A DNA stretch of 64,000 nt, taken from assembly GCA_023431345.1 (NCBI GenBank), contig JAEYWK010000272.1, forward strand, positions 62,001 to 126,000, given 5' to 3'. The translations under genes were made by a program, and so were the position numbers. Below, piece by piece: positions 16,987 to 24,444 of the stretch (position 1 is its first letter; each line of letters begins with the position of its first letter). The notes below the pieces were generated by a model. It did not search any database. It saw only the letters and a list, made by a program, of their open reading frames with translations, and was not told the origin of the DNA. Source of the stretch: Pseudomonadota bacterium. GTDB lineage: Bacteria > Myxococcota_A > Polyangia > Polyangiales > Polyangiaceae.

Positions 16987-17568
16987 ATGGCGCGGATGGC
17001 AGCCGTTGATCCCGAGCAGCACGAGGTGGTCTTCAACGTCGCGGTGATTGGCAGCGTGGGCCGTCGCCTCCTCGAGCGTCTCAACGCGAGCGACGGAGTC
17101 GTCGAGCTGCCGCCGGTCGCCGGTTACCGCTCGCGCTTCGTGTTTCGCGTCTTCGCCGATGACCCTTGGGCGGCGGACGCGGCGGACGGTGCGGCCCTCG
17201 AACAGCTCGTGCCTGCGCTGGATGCGCTCGTGCTCACGGACGATTTTGCGTCCGGCAGCCACTACTCGAGCGGCGCGATCGAGAAGCTCTCGCAGGTTCT
17301 CGCCCCCATCAAGCTGCGCATCCCGAGCGTGGTGTTCGGAGGCCCCGCGCTGGCCGAAGACTGGGGCTCGATTTCCGGGGCGCCGGTGCTGGCCCAGGTG
17401 ACGCCGAGCAGCGAGGACGCGCTCTCGGTGTTAAAGGCGCTGACCAAAGCGCTCTTGCGCTCCAACCTGCGCAGCACGCCCCCGCCTCCCAGCGTTCGAG
17501 CGTCGAGCGACAAAAGTGAACCGCCCGATGTGGGGACACCGGGCGGTTCGGGTGGCTCGAGGAGGTAG
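16987..17568 (+). CDS. Unknown protein, possible pseudo-GTPase
   Basis: No family is recognised for this 193-residue soluble protein; ATG 16996 is an alternative start. Its strand order resembles a small Ras/MglA-like GTPase with destroyed nucleotide motifs. A first strand and loop reads VAVIGSVGRRLLERL where a P-loop would have GKS/T. Then come RFVFRVFADDPW at the place of the DxxG strand, LDALVLTDDF, and RIPSVVFGGPALAED where the N/TKxD motif would be. The C-terminus (about 155-193) is Ser/Pro/Gly-rich and disordered. This is a pattern judgement, not a homology result. It follows gdhA by 64 nt, and a strong hairpin lies inside its last codons. Confidence 0.5.
   Translation: MARMAAVDPEQHEVVFNVAVIGSVGRRLLERLNASDGVVELPPVAGYRSRFVFRVFADDPWAADAADGAALEQLVPALDALVLTDDFASGSHYSSGAIEKLSQVLAPIKLRIPSVVFGGPALAEDWGSISGAPVLAQVTPSSEDALSVLKALTKALLRSNLRSTPPPPSVRASSDKSEPPDVGTPGGSGGSRR
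17518..17549 (+). terminator. Strong hairpin inside the 3' end of the 16987 gene
   Basis: GAACCGCCCG (17518-17527) pairs perfectly with CGGGCGGTTC (17540-17549). The 12-nt interior can add a TGT/ACA pairing with a GGGG loop. There is no T run, so it would be a non-canonical terminator or an RNA end-protecting structure. It sits between convergent genes but still within coding sequence. Confidence 0.45.
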
Positions 17569-17571
17569 CAG

Positions 17572-17614
17572 TAACGAGATGAAACGTAACGAGACGAACG
17601 TAGCGAGGTGAATC
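17572..17614. repeat. Three imperfect tandem copies of a 14-15-mer
   Basis: TAACGAGATGAAACG, TAACGAGACGAACG and TAGCGAGGTGAATC follow each other directly. They fill the gap between the convergent 16987 gene and the sigma factor gene, whose stop codon is in the last copy. Confidence 0.5.
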
Positions 17615-18464
17615 AGGCTGCGTGGGCCATCAGCTCTTTGAGACGAGCGATGGCGCGCGAATGCAGCTGCGAGATGCGCGGCTCGGAAACGCCGAGCTCC
17701 GCGCCCAGGTCCTTGAACTTCACGCCGCGGAAGTAGTGCGACGATACGATGTGCCGCTCGCGCTCCGGCAAGAGATCGACGGCCTTGGCCAGAATCTCTT
17801 GAGTGAACTTGGCGGCGACGGCCGACTCGCTGCTCGAGGCGTCGCTCAGACAGCGGTTTTGCTCCCACTCGCTGACGTCGTCGATGCGAACGACGCTGGG
17901 CGGCGGCACGTAGGCGTCGGTGCCCGCGTGGGCTTCGGCGGCGGCGCGGGCGCGGCGGGGCAGCCAATCTTGGGCGCGCAGCTCGTCGAGGATGGCGCCA
18001 CGGATGCGCACACGCACGTACCACTCGAAGCTATCGTCGCCGCCGTCGGGATGGCGGCGAATGGCGTCCCACAGGCCGCTCATGCCAGCCGCGATCAGGT
18101 CCTCGCGCAGCACGTTGCGGGGCAGCTTGCGCTGGAAGCCACCGGCGATCTTGCGAACCAGGGGCGTGAACTCCTCCAGCAGCCGCTGGGCGCGGCGAGC
18201 TTCCATGCGCGCGCGCTTTTCCTTCGACATGCGGGGCGCCTTGTTCGGCACCAGGGCCGCCGGCAGGATCGAGGCGGGCCGACGCGCTTGGTGCACCGCG
18301 CGCGCTTCGTGGCGGCGCGCGGGGCGCGGCGCCATGCTGTTACGGGCAGCGGCCGTGGCCGCGCTCTTCTTGCTCTTGCTCTTGCGTGACGCGGGCTCGG
18401 GCTGGGTGGAAAGCTCGAGCTCGAGGTCCGTGAAGTCTGCGAATTGAGCTGCGGTGGCCTGCAT
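17613..18464 (-). CDS. FliA/WhiG-like sigma70-family factor
   Basis: A 283-residue sigma factor with GGAG 6 nt before ATG 18464. Residues 1 to about 85 are a basic, low-complexity extension absent from ordinary FliA. Region 2 begins near LLEEFTPLVRKIAGGFQRKLP and continues through DLIAAGMSGLWDAIRRH and FEWYVRVRIRGAILDELRAQDW, the typical sigma28 block. Region 4 is ILAKAVDLLPERERHIVSSHY followed by the helix-turn-helix KFKDLGAELGVSEPRISQLH. No flagellar gene is near, so it probably controls another regulon. It is divergent from pilM. The start region carries a candidate sigma54 promoter, which would make this a sigma-to-sigma cascade. Confidence 0.85.
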   Translation of the reverse strand: MQATAAQFADFTDLELELSTQPEPASRKSKSKKSAATAAARNSMAPRPARRHEARAVHQARRPASILPAALVPNKAPRMSKEKRARMEARRAQRLLEEFTPLVRKIAGGFQRKLPRNVLREDLIAAGMSGLWDAIRRHPDGGDDSFEWYVRVRIRGAILDELRAQDWLPRRARAAAEAHAGTDAYVPPPSVVRIDDVSEWEQNRCLSDASSSESAVAAKFTQEILAKAVDLLPERERHIVSSHYFRGVKFKDLGAELGVSEPRISQLHSRAIARLKELMAHAA

Positions 18465-18494
18465 GGGAATCTCCGTGGGGGGTGCGCCGGACTA

Positions 18495-18511
18495 CTGCAG
18501 CGCTCGTGCCA
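18495..18511 (-). promoter_or_regulatory. Candidate sigma54 (-24/-12) promoter of the sigma factor gene
   Basis: The minus strand reads TGGCACGAGCGCTGCAG. TGGCACG is the full -24 consensus, the GG-to-GC spacing is the canonical 10 nt, and CTGCA matches TTGCA at four of five positions. The predicted start near 18485 leaves a leader of about 20 nt containing GGAG. No enhancer-binding site is identified. Confidence 0.5.
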
Positions 18512-18595
18512 CCCTCGGAGATCGCTAAAAACACGGCGTTTCCTGACTTAAGCCCTAGAAAAAGCGGGTCATCGGTGACCCAGGCCCTTAAGTTC

Positions 18596-18781
18596 GGCAA
18601 GGCCTTGCCACCTGTCTCGCCAACGATTTGACGTAGATACGTGCCGGACTGAGACGACTGGTCGGGGGGTCAGCAAGGACCCGGCGATTGAGAAAAAATA
18701 CAAATTAGTTAATGACATCGAATGTTTGGCTTCTTTTATGGGGAGGGTAAGCGTTGACCCCGGCCTGTCTCGACTAGATAC
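18596..18781. other. Sigma factor/pilM divergent region: palindrome, repeated motif, AT-rich patch
   Basis: GGCAAGGCCTTGCC (18596-18609) is a perfect 14-bp palindrome. CCTGTCTCG followed by TAGATAC occurs twice (18611-18640 and 18764-18781, different internal spacing). Between them, 18687-18745 is strikingly AT-rich for this genome and includes TTGAGA at 18688; it is the likeliest place for the pil promoter. No exact promoter is claimed. Confidence 0.35.
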
Positions 18782-18864
18782 CCGCACCTACAGCGTGTCT
18801 CGCGCCGAGGCGTCCGGCGCGCCGACCGGGCGTGATGCCTGATGCTCGGCAGCGAGAAGAAGAA

Positions 18865-18944
18865 CGCCGGCCCTGCACCGGCGCTGAGCAGCCATCACGA
18901 GGCTTCTCCGGCGCTGCCGGGCACAAAGAGGGCGCCGGTTTTTT
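18865..18944 (+). promoter_or_regulatory. Attenuator-like leader of the pil operon
   Basis: An upstream hairpin can form from CGCCGG (18865-18870) and CCGGCG (18878-18883) with a 7-nt loop. Downstream, CCGGCGC (18908-18914) can pair with GCGCCGG (18932-18938), which is followed by six T residues (18939-18944), as in an intrinsic terminator. The right arm of the first hairpin is the same CCGGCGCTG as the left arm of the terminator, so the two pairings can compete. The terminator lies 81 nt before pilM. Confidence 0.45.
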
Positions 18945-19024
18945 GGCTGTCGGTGAGGCGGGGTGCGAGACTTTGTAAGCGCGGCATCACGCGCCAAGAG
19001 ACGAAAGCTCGCGAGACCAAAGCC

Positions 19025-20101
19025 ATGGGCGAAGGAAAGAACCTCGTCGGAGTCGATATTGGGTCGGCTTCGATCAAGGTTTGCCAAGTCAAGGACACCA
19101 AGAAGGGCATCGGCCTGCTGCGCTTTGGCTACGCCCCCTTGGCGCCCTCGGTGATCGTGGATGGTCAGGTGATGGACGCGGGCGCGGTGACCGAGACGCT
19201 GGCGCGCGTCTTTCACGACGCGAAGATTCGTCAGAAGGAGTGCGCGCTCTCGGTTTCTGGCCAGAGCGTCATCATCCGCAAGATCTCGGTGCCGATGATG
19301 ACCGAGGCGGAGCTGTCGGAGCAGATCCAGTGGGAGGCCGAGCAGCACATCCCCTTCGACATCAAGGACGTGCGCGTCGACTACCAGGTGCTGCGGCGAC
19401 GCCCCGAAGCCAGCCAGATGGACTTGCTGCTGGTGGCAGCCAAGCGCGACCAGATCGAAGAGTACGCGAACCTGGCCCGCAACGCGAAGCTGAAGCCGAT
19501 CGTCTGCGACATCGACGCCTTCACGGTACAGAACTTGTTCGAGTTCTCGCGGGGGCTCCCGTCCGATCAGACGATCGCGGTGATCAACGTCGGCGCCAGC
19601 TTGTCGTCGCTCAACATCATCGCTGGCGGCGTCAGCGCCTTCACGCGCGAGATCGCCAACGGCGGTAACGTCATCACCGAAGAAATTCAGAAGCAGCTCG
19701 GCGTGCCCCACGACCAGGCCGAAGCCTACAAATGCGGAGGCGCAGCCAGCCCCGACGACCCCAGTCGCCCCGGCATCGTTCCTCACCAGGTCGTACAGGT
19801 GATCGAGGCGGTAACCGACTCGATCGCGGCGGAGATCCAGCGCAGCTTGGACTTCTTCATGGCGACCGGCGGTGAAGGCGAGATCGCGAAGATCTACGTC
19901 ACCGGCGGCTCGGCCAACCTGATCTCGCTCGCGCAGTCGATCGAGCGGCGCGCGCGCGTGTCGGTCGAGACCTGGTCGCCCACCGAGAAGGTCAGCATCG
20001 AAGCCAAGGAAGTCAGCCCGCAACTCCTGCAGCAGCGGGGCGCGCAGCTGCCGGTCGCGCTGGGCCTGTCGCTGCGCAAGGAGCGCGAGGTGCGGGCATG
20101 A
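19025..20101 (+). CDS. pilM: Type IV pilus assembly protein PilM
   Basis: A 358-residue cytoplasmic actin-like protein starting at ATG 19025; the frame is open further upstream but that part is the leader. The N-terminus LVGVDIGSASIKVCQV is the phosphate-1 loop of the FtsA/PilM fold. ECALSVSGQSVIIRKISVP and EQIQWEAEQHIPFDI are PilM signatures, and IYVTGGSANLISL is near the C-terminus. PilM binds the N-terminus of PilN and joins the inner-membrane platform to the pilus motor. It heads pilMNOPQ with ATGA coupling to pilN. The region around residue 245 has a short Pro/Asp insertion (GGAASPDDPSRPG). Confidence 0.93.
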   Translation: MGEGKNLVGVDIGSASIKVCQVKDTKKGIGLLRFGYAPLAPSVIVDGQVMDAGAVTETLARVFHDAKIRQKECALSVSGQSVIIRKISVPMMTEAELSEQIQWEAEQHIPFDIKDVRVDYQVLRRRPEASQMDLLLVAAKRDQIEEYANLARNAKLKPIVCDIDAFTVQNLFEFSRGLPSDQTIAVINVGASLSSLNIIAGGVSAFTREIANGGNVITEEIQKQLGVPHDQAEAYKCGGAASPDDPSRPGIVPHQVVQVIEAVTDSIAAEIQRSLDFFMATGGEGEIAKIYVTGGSANLISLAQSIERRARVSVETWSPTEKVSIEAKEVSPQLLQQRGAQLPVALGLSLRKEREVRA

Positions 20102-20718
20102 TTCGCATCAATCTCCTCGCGCAGAAGAAGCGCAGCGAGCGGTCGGACGGCAGCCAAGTCTGGTTGGCGGCGGTGATGGTGGTCGTGCTCGCCGAGGTCG
20201 CGGCGCTGCTCGTCTTCCACAGCATCAAGGCCGAAGGGCTCGCGGACCAGCAGCGTAAGAACGCGGAGCTGAGCTCGCAAATCGAGCAAGCCAAGCGCAA
20301 CGTGGCCAATCACACGCAGGTGAAGGCGGACCTGGAGCTGCTGCGCCAGCGTGAGGCTGCCATCGAGAAGCTGCAGAGCGCGCGCTCGGGGCCGACGTCC
20401 ATCTTGATGGAGCTGGCGCGCATCTTGACTCCCGGGCGCGGCCCCAGCGTCGACCCGGACCGCCTCGCGCAGCTACGGCGCGACAACCCGCTCTCCGTGT
20501 TCAACCCGAACTGGGACGCGCGGCGCCTGTGGTTGACGGGGTTCGTGGAGGCCCAGCGCAAGCTGCGCATCGACGGTAAGGCGCGCGACGGTGAAGACGT
20601 CAGCGAGCTGGCGCGCCGCCTCAACCTGTCCAGCTACTTCTACGACGTGAGGCTCTTGCCCGCGACGCGCGAGGCGGACTTCGTCAAGTTCTCGATCGAA
20701 GCGAAGGTGAGGTACTAG
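20098..20718 (+). CDS. pilN: Type IV pilus assembly protein PilN
   Basis: A 206-residue bitopic inner-membrane protein. It begins MIRINLLAQKKRSERSDG, the conserved cytoplasmic PilN motif (INLL) that docks in PilM. One membrane helix follows (about 20-42, WLAAVMVVVLAEVAALLVF), then a coiled coil (about 45-95) and a periplasmic ferredoxin-like domain. It pairs with PilO in the alignment complex. The start overlaps the pilM stop (ATGA), and the pilO start overlaps its own stop (TAGTG), so the three are tightly coupled. Confidence 0.9.
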   Translation: MIRINLLAQKKRSERSDGSQVWLAAVMVVVLAEVAALLVFHSIKAEGLADQQRKNAELSSQIEQAKRNVANHTQVKADLELLRQREAAIEKLQSARSGPTSILMELARILTPGRGPSVDPDRLAQLRRDNPLSVFNPNWDARRLWLTGFVEAQRKLRIDGKARDGEDVSELARRLNLSSYFYDVRLLPATREADFVKFSIEAKVRY

Positions 20719-21332
20719 TGGCGCGCGGTGATTCGGTGCTGTCGAAGCTGCCGGCGCTGGCCAAGGTCGGCGTCGGGGCCCTGTTCGTGGTGTTGATCGG
20801 GGTGGCCTACTACGTGGTCTTCTACGGTGATCTCGCGAGCTCCATCAGCGCCGAGCAGAGCAAAGAGAGCAAGCTGCGCGCGGAGCTATCCACGGCGCGC
20901 AAGAACGAGTTCTCCTACCAGAAGGACCTGGCCGAGCTCAGCGATCGGCAGCAGCGGCAGCGTGAGCTGGTGAAGATCTTGCCGACCGAGACCGAGTATC
21001 CCGCTTTCTTGAGCGCGGTGCAGAACGTCGCCAACGTGGCCGGCATCGGCCTGACCGCATGGGCCCCGCTGCCGGAGGAGTCGGATCAGTTCTACTCGCG
21101 CGTACCGATGAAGGTGTCGCTGACGGGCCGCTACCACCAGATCGCGAAGTTCTTCAACGGCGTGGGTCAGCTCGACCGCGTGATCAACATGGAGAATATC
21201 TCGCTGACCGATCCCAAGCCGGAGGGGGCGGACGTGGTGGTGAAGGTGGAGGCGCTCGCGACCGCCTTTCGCGCCAAGCCGGAGGGCGCGGACGCCAAAC
21301 CTGCCCCTGCCAAGCGCGGAGCCAAGCAATGA
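20718..21332 (+). CDS. pilO: Type IV pilus assembly protein PilO
   Basis: A 204-residue protein starting at GTG 20718, sharing a base with the pilN stop. It has a single membrane helix (about 15-38), then a coiled coil (SAEQSKESKLRAELSTARK), and a periplasmic domain with LPTETEYPAFLSAVQNVANVAG and KVSLTGRYHQIAKFFNGVGQ, typical of PilO. It has a Lys/Ala/Pro-rich tail of about 20 residues. PilO forms heterodimers with PilN and contacts PilP. The pilP start overlaps its stop by four bases. Confidence 0.9.
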   Translation: MARGDSVLSKLPALAKVGVGALFVVLIGVAYYVVFYGDLASSISAEQSKESKLRAELSTARKNEFSYQKDLAELSDRQQRQRELVKILPTETEYPAFLSAVQNVANVAGIGLTAWAPLPEESDQFYSRVPMKVSLTGRYHQIAKFFNGVGQLDRVINMENISLTDPKPEGADVVVKVEALATAFRAKPEGADAKPAPAKRGAKQ

Positions 21333-21943
21333 CGCGCTGGCTCGCTCGCAGCTGCCTGGCCTCGCTGCTGCTGGTCGGCTGCGGGGACGATCCGCCCGTC
21401 AAGGCGTCGAGCGCTCCCAGCGTCGCGTCCGCCAAGGGTAAAGCCGGCAAGCTCGCGGCGGCGGGCAGCGCGTCCGGCGCCGCTTCGGCCAACCTGCCGC
21501 CGCCGCCGCGGATGGATGTCACGGAGGCCGAGTTCGCCGAGAGTGAGCGCAGCCGCGATCCGTTCCGGGCCTTCCTGGAAATCTTCAAGGACGAGTCCAA
21601 GGGCGGGGCCAAGTCGCAGCGCGAGGTGGTGCTCGCCGACTACAACATCGATGAGCTCAAGCTGATCGGTATCGTCACCCGCGCGGAGCCCGCCAAGGCG
21701 ATGCTGGTGGATCCGCAGGGCACCGGCCACGTGGTAAAGCGCGGCCAGTTCATCGGTAGGGCCGACATCGTGCAAGCGGCGGGGCGCACCGGCGCAAGCT
21801 ACGAGATCAACTGGCGGGTCGATCGCATTCGCGACGGCGACATCGTGCTGATCCGTGAAGATCCGGCCAACCCCGACGTGCCCAGCGCGACGCGCGTGAT
21901 CCCGCTCCGTCCCGAGGGCGCGGGCGCGAGCGCGGGTCGCTGA
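21329..21943 (+). CDS. pilP: Pilus assembly lipoprotein PilP
   Basis: ATG 21329 overlaps the pilO stop. The product has 204 residues, with a lipoprotein signal LASLLLVGC (Cys18) and an Ala/Ser-rich linker to about residue 60. The PilP domain has SRDPFRAF, then YNIDELKLIGIVTRAEPAKAMLVDP and GHVVKRGQFIGR. PilP is an inner-membrane lipoprotein that bridges PilNO to the PilQ secretin across the periplasm. Gene order and coupling support the call. A 152-bp gap to pilQ follows, which could hold an internal promoter, but no clear -35/-10 pair is seen. Confidence 0.92.
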   Translation: MTRWLARSCLASLLLVGCGDDPPVKASSAPSVASAKGKAGKLAAAGSASGAASANLPPPPRMDVTEAEFAESERSRDPFRAFLEIFKDESKGGAKSQREVVLADYNIDELKLIGIVTRAEPAKAMLVDPQGTGHVVKRGQFIGRADIVQAAGRTGASYEINWRVDRIRDGDIVLIREDPANPDVPSATRVIPLRPEGAGASAGR

Positions 21944-22095
21944 CGGCCCGCGATGCGGTCACGCGCGGTCAGGAGCCGCTCGGACCTGCCTCAAATTTGT
22001 TCGTGTTACCCAAACGCCGCTACGCTGCCTCGAGCACGCAAGATGAGGCCGAATTTGCCTGACCGCAGCCAACTTACGACCTTCGGAGCCCCAGT

Positions 22096-24402
22096 ATGAG
22101 CTCGTCCAGGAAACGACTCGGTCGGGCGCTTTCGCTCGCGGCCTCGCTCACGGCCCTGTCCAGCGTCGCCTACGCGGCCGGACCGGAGCGGGTGGCGACG
22201 CGGCTGGAGCTGAAGCCCGCCCCTCAGGCCGGGTCGGCGCGCCTGCGCATGACCTTCAGTGAGCCCCCCACCTTCACGGCTCGCCTCGAGCGCGGCGCCA
22301 CGCGGCTGATCGTCGACGTGCCTTCCTCGTCCGTACGAGGGGTGCCGAGCGCGCTGCTCGAAAGAGTGGGCGTGGTGGGCGGTGTGATGGTGCAGTCCTT
22401 CGCGGCGGCGGGCGGTCGCACGACGCGCCTGCTACTGACGCTGCTCGAGGCCTCACACTACTCCGTCGCGGTCGACGGCAACGACCTCGTGGTGGCGGTC
22501 GCGCCGGGCAAAGACGGCAGCATCGAGGCCGTCCCGAAGCGCGTCGTCGAGAAGCCGGCGCCGGCGGCCGATGAGCCGTGCAAGGTGCTCGACGTGCGCT
22601 TCCAGCACAGCGAAGCCAAAGACGAGGTGGTGATCGACCTGAGCCAGCTCGGCGACTACAAAGAAGCCTCGCGCGGCAACGGGCGCCGCACGCTGACGCT
22701 CGGCTGCAGCAGGCTCGGCGAGGAGCTGTCGCGCACCCTCGACGTGTCGGCGTTCGGCGGCAAGCTGTCGAGCGTCTCGAGCTACTCGCGAGACGACAAG
22801 GGCGTCGTCATCGACGCCGACACGCGTGGCGAGGTGGAGAGCCGCGTGTCGCGACGCGGCTCGAGCTTGGTGTGGACCTTCGTCCAGAAGGGCGTCCGCG
22901 AGCCTTCCACGGTGACGGGCGTCGGCTTGGACGGCGGCACCGCGCGCCGCACCCGTACCGTGTACGTGGAGCAAGGCGTGACGGGCGTGCCCGACGTGGT
23001 CGCCGGCTTCCAGCCCGAAGCGGTGGAGACGCGCGCCGAGGGCGCGCAAGCGGGGGCGTTCGGCCCGAACGTGCTCGGGCAAGCCCAGGAGCGCCGGGCC
23101 TTCTCCGGTCGGCGCATCGACCTGGATCTGAAAGACGCCGACGTCCACAACGTGCTGCGGCTGCTGGCAGACGTGGGGCAGGTGAACATCGTCACCGCCG
23201 ACAACGTGAGCGGCTCGGTGACGATCCGCATGCGCAACGTGCCGTGGGATCAGGCCCTCGACATCGTGCTGCAGTCCAAGAGCTTGGGCATGGTGCGGCA
23301 GGCGAACATGATTCGCGTCGCGCCCCTCGCCGACCTGGAGAAAGAGCGCGAGATGCAGATCGCGCGCCGCCAGCAGGAGGTGAAGCTGGCGCCGATCGAG
23401 ACGCGCTTGATCCCGGTGAGCTACGCCCAGGCCGCCGACCTGCAAGATCGCGCTCGGCCGCTGCTCTCGGAGCGCGGCTCGATCGCGGTCGACGAGCGCA
23501 CGAACGTGATGATCGTGCGCGACATCGCGGGCAACCTGAACCAAATCGAGGAGCTGACGCGGTCGCTCGATACGCAGACGCCGCAGGTGCTGGTGGAAGC
23601 CCGCATCGTGGAGGCCACCAGTCGCTACATTCGCGACGTCGGTATCCAGTGGGGCGGTGACGCGACGTTCTCGGCCGCGACCGGCAACCCCACTGGCCTG
23701 GCCTTCCCGAACGCGATCGGCGTAGCCGGCGGCGCGAGCGACGGCAACACGCCGACCGCTGGCTTGAGCCCGTTCACGAACTCGGTTCCGAACCCGAACT
23801 TCGCGGTCAACCTACCGGCCGCGGTGGGCACCGGCTCCGGCGGCGCCCTCGGCCTGACCTTCGGCTCGATCGACAACACCATCAACCTCGCCGTCCGCCT
23901 GTCAGCGGCCGAATCGAGCGGTATGCTGCGCATCTTGTCGAGCCCGCGCATCTTGACGCTCGATAACCGAGAAGCGCGCATCTCGCAGGGTACCTTGATC
24001 CCGTTCTCGCAGGTGAGCGCGCAGGGCGTGCAGACCACGTTCCAAGAGGCCAAGCTGCAGCTCCTGGTGCGGCCGCACGTCACGGCCGATGGCAGCGTCG
24101 CCATGCACGTGAAGATCAACCGCGACGAGCCAGACTTCAACCAAACGTCCGCTCGCGGCGACCCAACCATCCTCAAGCGCGAGGCGGAGACGGATCTGCT
24201 CGTGCTCGACGGTCACACCGCGGTCATCGGCGGCATCTTCACCCGCAACACCGGCCGCAACCTCGACCAAGTGCCGTTCTTCGGTGACATCCCGCTGATC
24301 GGGCTGCTCTTCCAGCGGCGCCGCGCCAGCGATAGCCGCGGCGAGCTCGTGATTTTCCTCACCCCGCGCATCGTGAACCGGGCCGAAGCACTCGGTCGCT
24401 GA
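22096..24402 (+). CDS. pilQ: Type IV pilus secretin PilQ
   Basis: A 768-residue outer-membrane secretin with GGAG shortly before ATG 22096 and a signal peptide ending SVAYAA. Two AMIN-type domains (about 35-135 and 160-265) bind peptidoglycan. An STN/N0 domain starts near residue 339 (RIDLDLKDADVHNVLRLLAD). A secretin N1 domain begins around 430 (ETRLIPVSYAQAADL). The beta-barrel secretin domain covers about 500-768, with SSPRILTLDNREARISQG and the closing VPFFGDIPLIGLLFQRRR motif. It forms the outer-membrane gate for the pilus. Downstream is a barrel gene only 42 bp away. Confidence 0.95.
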   Translation: MSSSRKRLGRALSLAASLTALSSVAYAAGPERVATRLELKPAPQAGSARLRMTFSEPPTFTARLERGATRLIVDVPSSSVRGVPSALLERVGVVGGVMVQSFAAAGGRTTRLLLTLLEASHYSVAVDGNDLVVAVAPGKDGSIEAVPKRVVEKPAPAADEPCKVLDVRFQHSEAKDEVVIDLSQLGDYKEASRGNGRRTLTLGCSRLGEELSRTLDVSAFGGKLSSVSSYSRDDKGVVIDADTRGEVESRVSRRGSSLVWTFVQKGVREPSTVTGVGLDGGTARRTRTVYVEQGVTGVPDVVAGFQPEAVETRAEGAQAGAFGPNVLGQAQERRAFSGRRIDLDLKDADVHNVLRLLADVGQVNIVTADNVSGSVTIRMRNVPWDQALDIVLQSKSLGMVRQANMIRVAPLADLEKEREMQIARRQQEVKLAPIETRLIPVSYAQAADLQDRARPLLSERGSIAVDERTNVMIVRDIAGNLNQIEELTRSLDTQTPQVLVEARIVEATSRYIRDVGIQWGGDATFSAATGNPTGLAFPNAIGVAGGASDGNTPTAGLSPFTNSVPNPNFAVNLPAAVGTGSGGALGLTFGSIDNTINLAVRLSAAESSGMLRILSSPRILTLDNREARISQGTLIPFSQVSAQGVQTTFQEAKLQLLVRPHVTADGSVAMHVKINRDEPDFNQTSARGDPTILKREAETDLLVLDGHTAVIGGIFTRNTGRNLDQVPFFGDIPLIGLLFQRRRASDSRGELVIFLTPRIVNRAEALGR

Positions 24403-24444
24403 GCGAGCCCGCGGCTCGTGGTAGCGTCGCTCGCCGCGACACAC

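Noticed and set aside
18596..18610. TGGC/TTGC on the minus strand as a second sigma54 promoter
   Set aside because: The spacing between GG and GC is 9, not 10, so it is only a palindrome.
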